Below the pieces are notes generated by a model, which searched no databases, had not been told where the DNA came from, and saw only the letters and a list, made by a program, of their open reading frames with translations. Positions 21,967-33,488 of a stretch of DNA of 64,000 bases are shown in pieces; position 1 is the first letter of the stretch, and each line of letters begins with the position of its first letter. The position numbers and the translations under genes were made by a program. Where the stretch lies: the NCBI GenBank assembly GCA_036924285.1, contig JAYKYS010000001.1, forward strand, positions 6,721,501 to 6,785,500, written 5' to 3'. Source of the stretch: Asterella californica (lineage: Eukaryota > Streptophyta > Marchantiopsida > Marchantiales > Aytoniaceae).

Positions 21967-24900
21967 TTAGCACTCCTGTAGGGCGGGAGTATGGGAGTGT
22001 TGATAGGAGAAAGAGCCTTCCGCTAGTGCCAGAAGATGAAGAAGAGATGTTTAAATGTGGATTTGCTCAGTTTTCTGAATCATGTGTAAATAGATTTCGA
22101 GTGGTAGAAGAGATGGATAGTGTACAAAGACGATGTGTGAAGAAGCAGGAAGATCTCTTCAAAACTCAAGGAGTTCTGTTAGATCGAGAGTTCATTAACG
22201 GGGTGTATGAAGAAGAGGGCTTTGAAGATACTCTTGAGGAAGTTTTGTCGTTTATAAGCACCGATTCTTTGGTTAATGGATTAGTCGCGATCCGTTCACG
22301 TGAGTTACATGAGGAGATTACAAGATTCGCCGAGGACGGCTACAAGGTTCAGCTTCAGATGAAAGGAGATCATGAGTTGGAGTTAGAGAAGAGTAGAGCC
22401 ATGAAACATCAAGAAGCGCAAGTTCATACAAAATACAAGACGGTGGCGCGTAAAGTGAAGCCGGTGGCTACTCAGCTACCTGAAGACTCGAACAAGCAAG
22501 TGGAACGAGCATCGACTGAACCAGTTCTGCGGGATTCACAGAGAGTAGGGCACAGGTTCACAGAAGAGACACTCAAACGACTACAGATTGGAGGGGGTGA
22601 GTTTCTCACTGAGGAAGAGAGAAAGCGTTTTCATGAGATGTTGAGAAGGCATGGAAAGGCTTTTGCTTTCAGTGCAGAAGAGATTGGATGTGCAGATACG
22701 AGTGTCGTAGCACCCATGGTTATCTTCACAGTACCACATGTGCCTTGGGACTTGAAGCCTATACCAGTGCCACGAGCTATGTTGCCAAAGCTTGTGGAAT
22801 TGTTGAAAGAGAAGATACGCATGGGTATTTTAGAGCCATCTATGGGACCTTACTCGAGTCGGTGGTTTACTGTACCTAAGAAGTCAGGGGCTCTTAGGTT
22901 CATCCAAGACATGCAACATGCTAACAAGGTGACTATTCGAAACATGGGAGCAGGACCCATAGTAGATGAAGTTGCAGAAGCTTTTGCTGGTCGTGCTATC
23001 TACTCGATTGGAGATTTATACTCTGGGTATGATCAGTTCCAGTTGGCAATGGAGAGCAGAGATCTCACCACCATGCGTACTCCGCTTGGGCTTGTAAGGA
23101 TGTGTACATTACCGCAAGGAGCGACAAACTCTGTTGCGCATGTGCAAAATGCAATGAATAGGATTTTGAGAGAATTCATTCCGGAGAAGACCATACCTTT
23201 CATAGATGATATTCCTATGAAAGGGTGTGCGGTCGAAGACAAAGATGAGAAGCTGACTGAGGATGGATGTCGAAGGTTTGTGGTTGATCATATTCACGAT
23301 GTGGAGATGATCTTAACAAGGCTTGAGGAGGTAAATCTCACTCTTTCAGCAGAGAAGTCGAGCTTTGGAGTACCAGAGATTGTTGTTGTTGGTCATCTTT
23401 GTGGAGCTTTTGGTCGACGTCCAAACCCATCAAAGGTTGATGCCATTGGAAGGATGAAAGATTGTGTCAACACCACAGAGGTTAGGAGATTCTTGGGAGC
23501 TTGTTTGTTCTATCGAGTGTGGATTCCTCATTTTGGTCACATGTCTGAACCGTTGTATGAGTTGCCGAGGAAGCGAAGGAGGTTCACTTGGGGTGAGGAG
23601 CAGAGGGTCGCTATGGTGCGACTAAAAGAAGCGTTGAAATCACCACCAGTTCTACGACAGTTGAGCTATGATTGTGGTAGACCCATAGTCGTTATTGTTG
23701 ATACTAGTCCTATCGCTATAGGTTGGGCAATAGGGCAGGATGATGGTGAGGAAAAGAGGTTTGCAACAAGATTTGGTGCTCACATACTTTCGGATCGACA
23801 AAGGAGATACCCTCAAGTCAAACGAGAGCTATGGGACGTTGTAACTGCAATGAAAGCTGAGAAGGAGTATCTCATTGGAGCACATGTACTACTTGAAACT
23901 GATTGCTTACCTCTGTTGGGAATGATAGCAAACTGCACAACGCCTGATATTGCTATGTTACGTTGGATAGCTTACATTAGGTCGTTGAATCCAGAGTTGA
24001 GGCACATAGCAGGGAAGATGAACTCGATGGCAGACATGTTGTCTAGAGCTAGGTACTCTCAAGAAGAAGATATGGAGGCGGAAGATATGGATGAAGATGA
24101 TGCAGAGGAGGGGCAAGTTCTACAACTATCAAGCGAGGACCGGAGTCGCTTGGATGGTGTTCTTCCTTTCAAGGAAGAACTCTACTGTGGGAGGCTCAAA
24201 GAAATCGGACGCTATCTAAGCACTCTTCAGAAGTATGAAGAATGGACGGAGAAAGTCTTCAAGGAGATACGACATCAGGCCTATGGCTATCTATTACGAG
24301 ATGGATATCTGTGGAAGAGGCCAAAGAGGAGAGATGGAGTACCCTTGAGAGTAGTGGATGATGCAGAGACCAAGAAACAAGTACTCGAACAATTTCATGA
24401 TACCTTATGGGCAGGTCATCGAGGTACATGGGCGACCTTTACCAAGATCAAGGAGAGGTATTGGTGGAAAGGATTGTATCGAGATGTAGAGAAGTTTGTT
24501 GGGTCATGCATTGAATGTCAATTCCAATCCAAGATTCGGTATAGGGATAGATTGAGACCCACATATCCCTTGTCTATTCATTTCCAATGGGTTTTGGATC
24601 TAGTTGCCATGCCACCAAGAATTTGGGGCATGCGTCATTTAGTTTTGGCTCGGGAAGAGCTATCTAACTTTGTAGAAGGGAGGGCTCTACGCACCAAAGC
24701 TACTGAACCTGTCTGTCGATTCATACTAGAAGATATCGTTTCTAGATATGGAAGCGTGGGGAGAATCCGTGCAGATAGAGGAGAGTTGAATGCAGATGAA
24801 GCACGTGAGTTCTTCAACAGGTATGGAATACGATTGAAGTTGACCACTTCGATGAACCCGGAAGCGAATGGGAAAAGTGAACGAGGGCACCCACCAATCA

Positions 24901-25577
24901 TCCAAGCATTGGTGAAAGCGTGCAAGGGGCGTCATGGGGACTGGCCTAGACTTCTTCCTTTTGCGTTGTGGGCTGATAGAACTACTCATAGTACTGTCAC
25001 TGGTTACATGCCTACAGAACTGATGACTGGTCAAAAACCTATCATGCCAGCGGAAGGAGACGTTCCTACTTGGGTATGTCTACCTTGGGAGGATGGTTCT
25101 GATAGGGAAGGACTATTGACACTACGAATTCAGCAGCTTGAGCGACGTGAGGAGGACCTCGAAGAAGCATTGGTCAAACTCAAGGAGGCGAGGTTGAAGA
25201 ACAAGGAGCGGTTCGACAAGACACATCGATTGCGGAAGAAGCCGATCCGAGAAGGTGACTGGGTCATAGTATATGACAACAGTTTGGATAACCAACACAG
25301 CACTATCAAGAAGTTTGCACGACGTTGGTTTGGTCCTTATGTTGTTGTTGTCGTCCACGACAACGCCACATATGGTTTGCGAGAATTGGATGGTACACTC
25401 TTGAAGTTACCCATTGCTGGTAAAAGGGTCAAGGTCTTCCGGAGACGTGAAGGATTTCTTGATTTCGATGAACTTCTCGAGTCTGATTCTCATCTATCCA
25501 GACCTTATGCGAGGGAAGATGATGATGGACCTGACAATTCAGAGCACGATGAAGGATACGATGATGACTATGGATAA
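21963..25577 (+). CDS. pol: A Pol polyprotein (RT, RNase H, integrase)
   Basis: The frame is open from 21945; there is no ATG at its start, so it is likely made by frameshift from Gag-protease. Counting from 22026, in order: RT with SSRWFTVPKKSGALRF (about 275-295) and palm FIDDI (about 392); RNase H from IVDTSPIAIGWAIG (about 558) with ETDCLPLLGMI; integrase zinc domain HX6H (HDTLWAGH, about 790) and CIEC (about 828); core D in VLDLV (about 857), D in ADRGELN (about 916) and E in GKSERGH (about 951); C-terminal GPY motif in RRWFGPYVV (about 1101). There is no chromodomain. The tail is acidic. No internal stop is present, so the enzyme is potentially active. Confidence 0.95.
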   Translation, partial: LVSTPVGREYGSVDRRKSLPLVPEDEEEMFKCGFAQFSESCVNRFRVVEEMDSVQRRCVKKQEDLFKTQGVLLDREFINGVYEEEGFEDTLEEVLSFISTDSLVNGLVAIRSRELHEEITRFAEDGYKVQLQMKGDHELELEKSRAMKHQEAQVHTKYKTVARKVKPVATQLPEDSNKQVERASTEPVLRDSQRVGHRFTEETLKRLQIGGGEFLTEEERKRFHEMLRRHGKAFAFSAEEIGCADTSVVAPMVIFTVPHVPWDLKPIPVPRAMLPKLVELLKEKIRMGILEPSMGPYSSRWFTVPKKSGALRFIQDMQHANKVTIRNMGAGPIVDEVAEAFAGRAIYSIGDLYSGYDQFQLAMESRDLTTMRTPLGLVRMCTLPQGATNSVAHVQNAMNRILREFIPEKTIPFIDDIPMKGCAVEDKDEKLTEDGCRRFVVDHIHDVEMILTRLEEVNLTLSAEKSSFGVPEIVVVGHLCGAFGRRPNPSKVDAIGRMKDCVNTTEVRRFLGACLFYRVWIPHFGHMSEPLYELPRKRRRFTWGEEQRVAMVRLKEALKSPPVLRQLSYDCGRPIVVIVDTSPIAIGWAIGQDDGEEKRFATRFGAHILSDRQRRYPQVKRELWDVVTAMKAEKEYLIGAHVLLETDCLPLLGMIANCTTPDIAMLRWIAYIRSLNPELRHIAGKMNSMADMLSRARYSQEEDMEAEDMDEDDAEEGQVLQLSSEDRSRLDGVLPFKEELYCGRLKEIGRYLSTLQKYEEWTEKVFKEIRHQAYGYLLRDGYLWKRPKRRDGVPLRVVDDAETKKQVLEQFHDTLWAGHRGTWATFTKIKERYWWKGLYRDVEKFVGSCIECQFQSKIRYRDRLRPTYPLSIHFQWVLDLVAMPPRIWGMRHLVLAREELSNFVEGRALRTKATEPVCRFILEDIVSRYGSVGRIRADRGELNADEAREFFNRYGIRLKLTTSMNPEANGKSERGHPPIIQALVKACKGRHGDWPRLLPFALWADRTTHSTVTGYMPTELMTGQKPIMPAEGDVPTWVCLPWEDGSDREGLLTLRIQQLERREEDLEEALVKLKEARLKNKERFDKTHRLRKKPIREGDWVIVYDNSLDNQHSTIKKFARRWFGPYVVVVVHDNATYGLRELDGTLLKLPIAGKRVKVFRRREGFLDFDELLESDSHLSRPYAREDDDGPDNSEHDEGYDDDYG

Positions 25578-25584
25578 CAAGTTG

Positions 25585-25604
25585 GCACATACCGGAGGAT
25601 GTGC
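25585..25604 (+). other. A pre-polypurine-tract hairpin
   Basis: GCACAT-ACCGGAGG-ATGTGC: a 6-bp perfect stem with an 8-nt loop in the noncoding stretch between pol and the polypurine tract. The loop is shared with F (identical), E and G (one change each), and the stem sequence covaries between elements. Confidence 0.75.
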
Positions 25605-25605
25605 A

Positions 25606-25622
25606 GGTTTGGAGGGGGTGAA
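25606..25622 (+). other. A polypurine tract
   Basis: GGTTTGGAGGGGGTGAA directly precedes the 3' LTR and primes plus-strand DNA synthesis. Confidence 0.9.
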
Positions 25623-27097
25623 TGTCCTGTTGTGGGACCAGTTAGTATGTAAATTACGCGTATAAGTGCGTTTTGCACATAATTGTAGAAGTTGTGGTGT
25701 AATGGGATCTAAAACATTGCTCTTATGAGCTTAGAATGCACTATTATCTGCTGGGGGTCTCCATGGGGCAGAAAAGGACAAGGTTGAGTCCTTTAGCTTC
25801 CCATTGGTCCACCCAAAAGTGAAGATAACTTGTCTTCTACCTAAGTGTGCGCTCTGGGAGGTTCGGGGCACTTTGACGAGAGATTTGGAAGATCAGAGGG
25901 CATGGGCGGAGAGCTCTCGACGGGAGGAGCAATCTGACCACAAATTTCACTCGATTTGGAGGTCCAGGGCATACGTTATGGCGATTTGAAGTTCATAGAG
26001 TGATGAGAGTACAAGAGTTTCTCTTCCGATTGTAAGATTAAGGGGTTTGAGTGATTGAGCCGTCAGATTGAGACCAGATTTCATGGGCTTGTAGTCTGTC
26101 AGCTGCTGAAGCTCTGACCACAAATTTCACCACCGGATGTTGTGCAGATTGAGCGCAATGGCGATTTGAAGGCGACGAGGTGCAGAAAGCTGTCAATCTA
26201 AAGCAGCGAGTTTGCAGATTTATGGAGGACGATCAGAACGGTCAAATCGGCTCAAATTTCCTGTGTAGTGAGTTTACCTTCTGAATTGATAGCACAGGAA
26301 GTTGGAGTGGAAGTGGACGGTTCATTTAGTCGAAGAAGCTTCTGTCCTGAATCTGAGATTGGAAGTGCGTGTTAGTTTCTGTGGATTTGTGTTAATTGTG
26401 GGAGGAGATCTAGCCGTCAGATCTTCCTGAAATTTGACCTGCAAGTAGAGATTTTAGTATCCTACCTACGTGGCAAGTTTGAGAGGAGACTGAGCTGTAG
26501 ATCTGTATCTATCATGTGTGAAAGTTCGCTGGTTTTTCTGCCGAGTTATATCGGCAACGATATCTACTCTAGGTCTCGAGTTGTCAGCGGCAGCTGGCTG
26601 AAAAGTATCCAGTGCGACATTTGTATTGCTTTGAGGAGTATTCTAGGCGTAGATATGACTTTAGCGACCTACGTTGTATCCACGTCATGTGGTTGTTAGG
26701 TTCGCACTCAATGTGGCAAAGTGCGATCTTTGACCTGTAGAGTCGACTACATGTCTAGCCTAGTCTCCGGTTTTTGGGACACGTTACGGTGCATGCATTA
26801 GAACCTTTCACCCAGAAGACCCACACGTGGATGAGTATGACGGCACCAAACATGCGATGTGCATGTGTGCCACCTCATCGGTCCGTGAGGCTTGGGTTGC
26901 TTGGTTAGGGAGCTTGCACCTATCCTTGTTTTGTGTTCGAAACTTTTAAGCAAAGGGGAGTGACCTGTGTGGGGGCATTCGATCTGGAGAAAAATCCAAG
27001 AGATTGTTCGTGGAGAGATCGTGGTGATCCTATGAGATTGAATCAGAGTTTTATGGATCGAGATACCTTTGTAGTTGGAGTGCACATGTTGTGAGAG

Positions 27098-27313
27098 ATG
27101 GACGAAGGACTCTACTTACCGCCCAGATTCCCTTTTCGAAACCCTTTCTCGATTAAACTGATGTATATGGAACGAGTTCACTTTCAACAGTTTCTGATAG
27201 GATCCTTCGGGCATAACTTTACCGCGCAAGTCATGCTCTCGCCTGTCCCTGTGATCTTACCTGTTGTCACTTACGACCAAGAATGGGATCTCACCGTCTT
27301 TATCCTCATCTAA
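27098..27313 (+). CDS. LTR small protein a, A 3' LTR copy
   Basis: Protein identical to the 19023-19238 copy. In the 3' LTR it would be expressed only if that LTR promoter fires outward. Confidence 0.7.
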   Translation: MDEGLYLPPRFPFRNPFSIKLMYMERVHFQQFLIGSFGHNFTAQVMLSPVPVILPVVTYDQEWDLTVFILI

Positions 27314-27319
27314 CGAAGG

Positions 27320-27523
27320 ATGGATCTAAATCAGCTCCCTCCTGTAAACTTTAACACCCAGTGCGAGATAAGACACATCTGTCGACCCAAAGCCATGTAC
27401 GAAGCCCTAGTAGTGAGAAACTTCGGAGAAGAATACTACCGAGAGATCATGTCATCACATATCCCGTTTGTCGTGCCCATGATCATCCAACATTTTCGTG
27501 TAGTTATCTTGACCCTTTACTGA
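27320..27523 (+). CDS. LTR small protein b, A 3' LTR copy
   Basis: Same as 19245-19448 except for one Arg to His change near the C-terminus (CGT to CAT). Confidence 0.7.
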   Translation: MDLNQLPPVNFNTQCEIRHICRPKAMYEALVVRNFGEEYYREIMSSHIPFVVPMIIQHFRVVILTLY

Positions 27524-29166
27524 GAGAGAAAGTACTTAGTTATCGAGGAAGTTAGAGAGAAATCTACGAGATACTAGTCGCTCTGCTGTGCATCGATCGT
27601 TAACCACAGCTAGAAGGTACGCCCTTGCTCAAAGGAAAGGCTCTCGCTACGACATCGCTCGTCTCAAGTTTAAAGCTTGCTACGATCCAAGGTTACGTAT
27701 ATGTTGCATAAACTTGTGTTACAAACAGATCTTTTGTATTCTAACTAAAAATACTCAGATCTGTATTATCTAACTGAAGTTATTCCTCTATATCACTGGA
27801 AGCCTGACTTCTGAATAGCTCCCCAGCGACGCTAACTGCCCATCAATCCAACTATCACAACTTCATAGTACAACCAGACGATGCTATAAGATCACTCAAT
27901 CAACTTGATAGAGTATCGATACAACTTGCTGTACACCTTGGTCTACCAAGCATTCCAGCAAGGTAAAGCATGCATACTCCAAAACACTATTCAGATCTCA
28001 ATATAGCACCAACGGCGGTAGTACCTGGCAGCTTCGAGAACCCAAACAGCGGCTTAAGACTCATGATGACTCCGTTCTCCTTCATCACCAAGAGCTGAAA
28101 TCAGCCCCACACCCTCCAATGTCGAGTTGTATGCAGGCATGGCAGTTTCAGCAACAACTCCTCTCTAAATTGATCGAAAATGACCAAAATGACCATACAT
28201 GATACCGAAAAACCCGAAATTGCTAATAACAGAAGTATTTTCGAACTTTGAGACCTCAGTCCTCCCAAACCAGTCGACCAATGATGATCAAACTTCACAG
28301 GAAGCTTGATTGGACCCTTCACTCCTACCCTGAACAATTTTCAGGTCGAAATTTTAAACCAATTCTCAGATATGGATCAAACCGTAATCTGTGCTAACTT
28401 CAGAGCTTTACAGACCCAGGTACATTTGATCCAAGATTCTGAACAAACTACTCGACCATTTGAGGTGAAACTTCCCAAGTATCTTATTGATAAGACATGC
28501 TTCAACCCTGGAAAGTTTCACTCAGAAATTCGACTCAGAACTTAAGCAATAGCAAACTATCCATGGCTATCACAGTTCGTTGTTCTCGTCTTATCCCGTC
28601 TGCATTTCTCAACTTCAATCGGTCGGTTCATAATCCAAATCGATGAAGGGACTGATGAAATTAATATCAAAACGACCAGCACGTCGTCAGCTCTCCAACC
28701 CAACAGACAGCTTCTCAAAACTCCTCGCGAGTCTCTCGGAACAACCAGAAACGTAGCGGTAAGTACGAATTACACTCCTCTCCACTCAATCGATCATAAC
28801 GCGCTCATCCTTCCATCAAATCGACCGATTCTTCAGCCCAGATTGTAGCCCTGGTCGAGAGCTCTCCAACCATACCCTTCGTTTCGTGAATGGACCTCCG
28901 AAGCCTCCAGAAACCATAGAAAGGTCGCGAGGATCAACTAGAACACCATTGGTCCAAAAGTGGACCAATAAGAGCAAAAAGATCTTTACTTTTGTCTTTT
29001 CTCCACTCAACCTTTTCCCCTAGAACGAATTTTTACTCTCCAAGTATACACAAGACATCAACAAGACCCTAAAACCACAGAAAATCCTTCAGATATGTCG
29101 ATGGTTTCTTCGCGATCCGTAACTACACAGAAGCGCTCAACCAGAATGAAACCAGTGAGCAGCAGA

Positions 29167-29370
29167 CTAATACAACGTCAATATTACAACCTGGAAACGT
29201 TCTACAATAGAAGATATGACAAAAGGAAATGGTGAAGCTATCACTCGATTGTAATATTCTTGCCCGAAGTTTCTCACGATCCAAGCCCCATGATTGATCT
29301 TCGGTCTGCAATGACACCGAACATCGACCCAAAGGTTGAAAGGAACATTCGATGGATAGTTGAGATCCAT
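29167..29370 (-). CDS. LTR small protein b, E 3' LTR copy
   Basis: 67 codons, MDLNYPSNVPFN, VRCHCRPK, RNFGQEYY, PFPFVISSIV, ending RFQVVILTLY as in A and J. It differs from the 5' LTR copy by a single Ser/Leu change. Confidence 0.72.
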   Translation of the reverse strand: MDLNYPSNVPFNLWVDVRCHCRPKINHGAWIVRNFGQEYYNRVIASPFPFVISSIVERFQVVILTLY

Positions 29371-29376
29371 CGTTCC

Positions 29377-29592
29377 TCACAACAAGATGTAAACCGTCAT
29401 ATCCCAAGTCTCTCCGTATGTTACAATCGGAAGGATCACCGGAAGCTGTACCTCCATCAATCTCCTCATGAATTCATCGCCAAAGTACGCAACTAACCAC
29501 TGTCGAAAGTGATCGCGATGGATGCAATGAAGCTTGATGTGAAACGGATTCGAGAAAGGAAGATCCGGAGCCGGTAACACACCTCCGTCCAT
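29377..29592 (-). CDS. LTR small protein a, E 3' LTR copy
   Basis: 71 codons from the MDGG start that matches the J start; an in-frame GTG/ATG run upstream is possible. NPFHIKL, HFRQWLVAYFG, PVILPIVTYGE and WDMTVYILL are shared with J, and in part with A. It is followed by ORF b after 6 nt. Confidence 0.72.
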   Translation of the reverse strand: MDGGVLPAPDLPFSNPFHIKLHCIHRDHFRQWLVAYFGDEFMRRLMEVQLPVILPIVTYGETWDMTVYILL

Positions 29593-29693
29593 AACCACCA
29601 CTCCTGCAGTTCTTCACTCCTCCATGCAGACCACCGAGAACTCTCACGAATCACCCGCTGAGAGAGAATGCCGTATGAACCTTCGACCCACCA

Positions 29694-29700
29694 TTTTATA
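29694..29700 (-). promoter_or_regulatory. TATA box of E 3' LTR
   Basis: TATAAAA on the minus strand, 108 nt upstream of the MDGG start of small ORF a. The same box is in the other E LTR at 38102-38108. Confidence 0.6.
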
Positions 29701-29914
29701 CACAAATGCGGCGACAAGGACCACTGAAGTGAACGCGCACAGATCGATGACTTGACAAGTTCCTCTATCGTGCGATCACTTAAACAGATAATCACAAACG
29801 TAGCACTCATCACACCGTTCGGCGAGTTACGCGATACGATTCACGAAACACAGGAAAGAAACACAATCTATGTTCCACGAGAATTTCACACAGGAGCCGA
29901 ACCACAACACGACA

Positions 29915-29929
29915 TCCACCCCTTCTAAA
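29915..29929 (-). other. E polypurine tract
   Basis: TTTAGAAGGGGTGGA on the minus strand directly before the 3' LTR at 29914. Confidence 0.85.
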
Positions 29930-29932
29930 CTT

Positions 29933-29952
29933 GCGCATCCTCTGGTATGCGC
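29933..29952 (-). other. E pre-polypurine-tract hairpin
   Basis: GCGCAT-ACCAGAGG-ATGCGC on the minus strand. Compared with A, stem position 3 changes from A-T to G-C on both sides, so pairing is kept. Confidence 0.75.
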
Positions 29953-29977
29953 CAACATTCACAAGCTGTGATCGGCA

Positions 29978-32900
29978 TCACACTATATCTTCGTCTTCTT
30001 CACTGATGTTGTCGTTAACAATATCTTCGTCATCCAAATCTTCTCCGTCATCATCCAAGATATCAAACTCTGCTCCGACTTCCTCCATGCTTATCCCTTC
30101 ATCTCGCTTCTTGAAGAGTTTCACACGCTTGCTTGCAATGGGAACCTTAAGCTCTGCCCCATCAAGCTCTCTTAGTGAATATGTGGCATTGTCATGCACG
30201 ACAAGAAGCATATACGGACCAAACCATCGCTTAGAGAATTTTCTAAGCGCACTGTGTTGATTGTCCAAGCTACTATCGTAGACCAACACCCAATCTTCTC
30301 TTTTAATCTCCTTCGGCCTTAATCGGTGACGCTTATCGAATCTGTTCTTGTTTCTCAAGCGCGTCTCTTTCAGCTTCTCCAATGCAATCTCTACATCTTC
30401 AGGTCTTCTCTCTAGTTGACGGATTCGGACAGCAAGAAAATCTTCTGTAGACATACCATCCTCCCAAGGTAGAACACTCCAAGTGGGTATGTGCTCCTCA
30501 ATGGGCATGATAGGTTTCTGCCCCTGCATCAACTCTGCCGGCATATATCCCGTAACTGAACTATGAGTCGTACGATCAGCCCATAATGCAAACGGAAGAA
30601 ACCTTGGCCATTCTCTTGCCCTCCCCTTGCAAGCTTTCACAATAGCTTTCACAATAGGAGGATGACCACGTTCACTCTTCACATTACCCTCCGGATTGTA
30701 GGCTGTGGTGAGAGCTAACTTCACACCACACCTCTTGAAGAACGCTTTAGCCTCTTCATTGTTCAGCTCCCCTCGATCAGCCGTGATCTTCCCAACACAA
30801 CCATATCTACAAATCACATCTTCCAACAAGAATTTGCAGACTCCCTCTGTGGATTTTGTCCGTAAGGCTCGCCCTTCCACTTGGTTGGACAAATCCTCAC
30901 GTGTCAAAACTAAGTATCGCATCTGCCATATACCAACTGGCATAATAACAAGATCTACTACCCACTTATAATGCATTGCAAGTGGATAAGTAGGATGTAA
31001 CCCATCTCGATGCCGAATTCCTGAATACTCTTGACAAGTTTGACATGTCTCCACAAATTGGACTACATCTCTGTACATGTTACGCCATCAATATCTCTCC
31101 TTCAGCTTTGTAAAGGTGGCATAAATACCTCTATGTCCTGCCCACAAGCTCTCATGAAACTCCTGCATGAGTAGCTTCTGCATGTCAACCTTGCACACAA
31201 CCCTTTGTGGCATCTTACCACCTTGCTTAGCATGTTTCCACAAATAACCACCTTGTAGCAAGTAGTTATAAGCCTTCCTCCTGATTTGTTTAAAGTGGGC
31301 ATCACTCCATCCTGGCTGTCTAGTCAACAGGCTTAGATAGCATCCTATGTCTATCCATTCTCCTTCATATAGCTCCTCCATGAACGGCTTCGAATGCTCA
31401 CTCTCACCTCCTTGAGCTCTACAGAAAACAGTAGTACCAACGTCTTCTGTATCTTCTATCATCTCCTCCTCATCCTCATACCTCGCACGAGATAACATAT
31501 CAGCTACTGGATTGTTCTTCCCCGCTATGTGTCGGAACTCAGGATTTAAGGACTTGATGTAAGCAATCCAGCGTAGCATAGCAATATCTGTGGTGTTACA
31601 ATTTGTAATCATCCCTAATAGTGATAAACAATCTGTTTCTACTATTACTGGCGCTCCAATCAAATAGTCCTTTTCAGCTTTCATAGTTGTAACTACTCCC
31701 CATAACTCTCTCTTCACTTGAGGATAGTTTCTATGTCGCTCACTCAACACCTTTGCTCCAAATCTGACTGCAAACCGATTCTCTTCTTCATCATCCTGTC
31801 CTACTGCCCATCCAATGGCTATCGGACTAGTATCAACAGTAAGTATCATTGGTTTGCTATCCTCATAGCTCACACGACGAAGTACATGTGGAGAAGATAA
31901 CAACTGCTTCAATCTCTGAATCGCCTCAGTATGCCTCTCCTCCCATGCAAACCTCTTGTGCTTTCTCAACAGATCATAAAGAGGATCAGCCACATGTGCA
32001 AAATGTGGTATCCACACATGATAGAAAACACAAGCTCCAAGAAACCTTCTCACCTCTGTTGTTGAACCACAAGTATCCTTCATCCGCCGTATAACATCCA
32101 CTTTACCAGGATCAGGCTTGCGTCCAAACCATCCACATAGGTGCCCCACAATCACAACTTCTCGCACTCCAAATGAAGACTTAAGCACCTGATAGTGTCA
32201 AGTGCGCCTCTTCAAGTCGTGATAAGATTTTATCACAATCTGAAATGTGATCAGCAACAAAGCTTCTACACCCCTTCTGATCCATTGTCTCATCTTTCTC
32301 CTCCTCAACGCATCCCTTAATTGGAATGTCATCCAAGAAAGGCATGGTCTTCTCAGGAATGAACTCACGGAGAACCTTGTTCATCCCGTTCATCATGTGC
32401 GCTACCGAGTTTGTTGCTCCTTGTGGTAACGTGCACATTCTGACCAACCCCAACGGTGTCCTCATGGTGGTGATATCTCTACTCTGTTCAGCAAGTTGAA
32501 ACTGATCGTATCCAGAGTAAAGATCTCTTATAGAGTAAATAGCCCTCCCAGCAAACGCTTCAGCAAACTCTCCGACGATAGGTCCTATGCTTGTATTTCT
32601 GATGGTCACTTGGTTCACAGGTTGCATATCTTGGATGAACCGTAATGCACCACTCTTCTTTGGTACTGTAAACCAACGACTAGAGTATGGTGCAAACGAT
32701 GGTTCCAAGATCTTCATCTGCATCTTCTCCTTCAAGAGCTCTATGAGTTTCGGTAGATGCGCTCTAGGTACAGGAATTGGCCTCAAGTCCCAAGGAGCAT
32801 GTGGAACTGTGAATATGATCATTGGTGCCACAATGCTAGGATCTACACATCCGATTTCTGAGGCTTCAAAAGCAAAAGCTTTCCCGTGCCTAGTTAACAT

Positions 32901-33482
32901 CTCCCTAAACCTATTCTCCTCCACAGGCAAAAGAAAATCTGCAGAACCAACCTTCAACTCCTTGAGCGTAGCTTCAGTGAACTTGTGACCGACCCGGCTA
33001 AGATCTCTCAAGCTTTTCTCCTTCGAAGATTGTTGGACTCGCTGGTTAGATTCACTAGGTAATGATTGAGCAACAGGTTTTACCTTCTTGTCTACCATTT
33101 TGTACCTAGTGTCAACTCTAACTTCAGGATCTACGAATGACTCTATAGCTGTATAGAGCTCCCTAGAGTGTACTTCCACCACATGATCCTCATCTTCTTG
33201 CTTATGCATAGCAAGCTCATCGATGAAATCTCCCAATCCTAACTCCAAATAAACACCTTCTATCTTATCATCCTCTTCAAGCACACCAACTCTCTTTAGG
33301 TCTTTTTCAGTTTTTCGCACAACCTTCTGCTCCCACTTCTGCAAGTCAGCAAGTCGTGTATGTGTAGCAAATCCACTCCCAGAAAATCTCACAACTCCAG
33401 TACAAAAAGCACTTTCTTTCTCTAGCGAGAGTACCTTCTCCAGTGTACCACTATGTCCTCGCCCTATAGCAGTACTTGTCAA
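29978..33482 (-). pseudogene. pol: E Pol polyprotein, broken
   Basis: Same domain order as A Pol: RT with SRWFTVPKKSGALRF and palm FLDDIPIKG, RNase H with VDTSPIAIGWAVGQ and ETDCLSLLGM, integrase with HESLWAGHRG, CQTC, DLVIMP, ADRGELN and KSERGH, then a WFGPYMLLV GPY motif. The frame is reached from protease by a -1 shift at 33480-33488. Lesions are a 1-nt insertion near 32186 after LTLSGA and an in-frame TGA near 31085 where KERYWW is expected (TGG to TGA). Confidence 0.92.
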
Positions 33483-33488
33483 AAATCC
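33479..33488 (-). other. E protease-pol -1 frameshift site
   Basis: GGATTTTTGA on the minus strand: GAT TTT TGA in the Gag frame, A TTT TTG ACA in the Pol frame. Its position and context (EFKDF stop) match A. Confidence 0.65.

Larger units (their letters stand above)
17548..27654 (+). mobile_element. Element A: near-intact Ty3/gypsy element
   Basis: Two 2032-bp LTRs (17548-19579 and 25623-27654) flank a tRNA-Thr-type primer-binding site, an open gag-protease frame, an open pol frame and a hairpin with polypurine tract. The target duplication is CCGC on the left and TCGC on the right; the empty site in E's other LTR reads CCGC. About 15 differences between LTRs by eye (roughly 0.7%) show recent insertion. 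It is the top of the nesting stack. Confidence 0.96.
25623..27654 (+). repeat. A 3' LTR
   Basis: 2032 bp, the same length as the 5' LTR, with about 15 substitutions. Confidence 0.95.
27659..29914 (-). repeat. E 3' LTR, main part
   Basis: 2256 bp matching 36067-38322 in length. Together with 17399-17547 it makes 2405 bp. LTR start on the minus strand is TGTCGTGTTGTGG at 29914. Confidence 0.93.
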
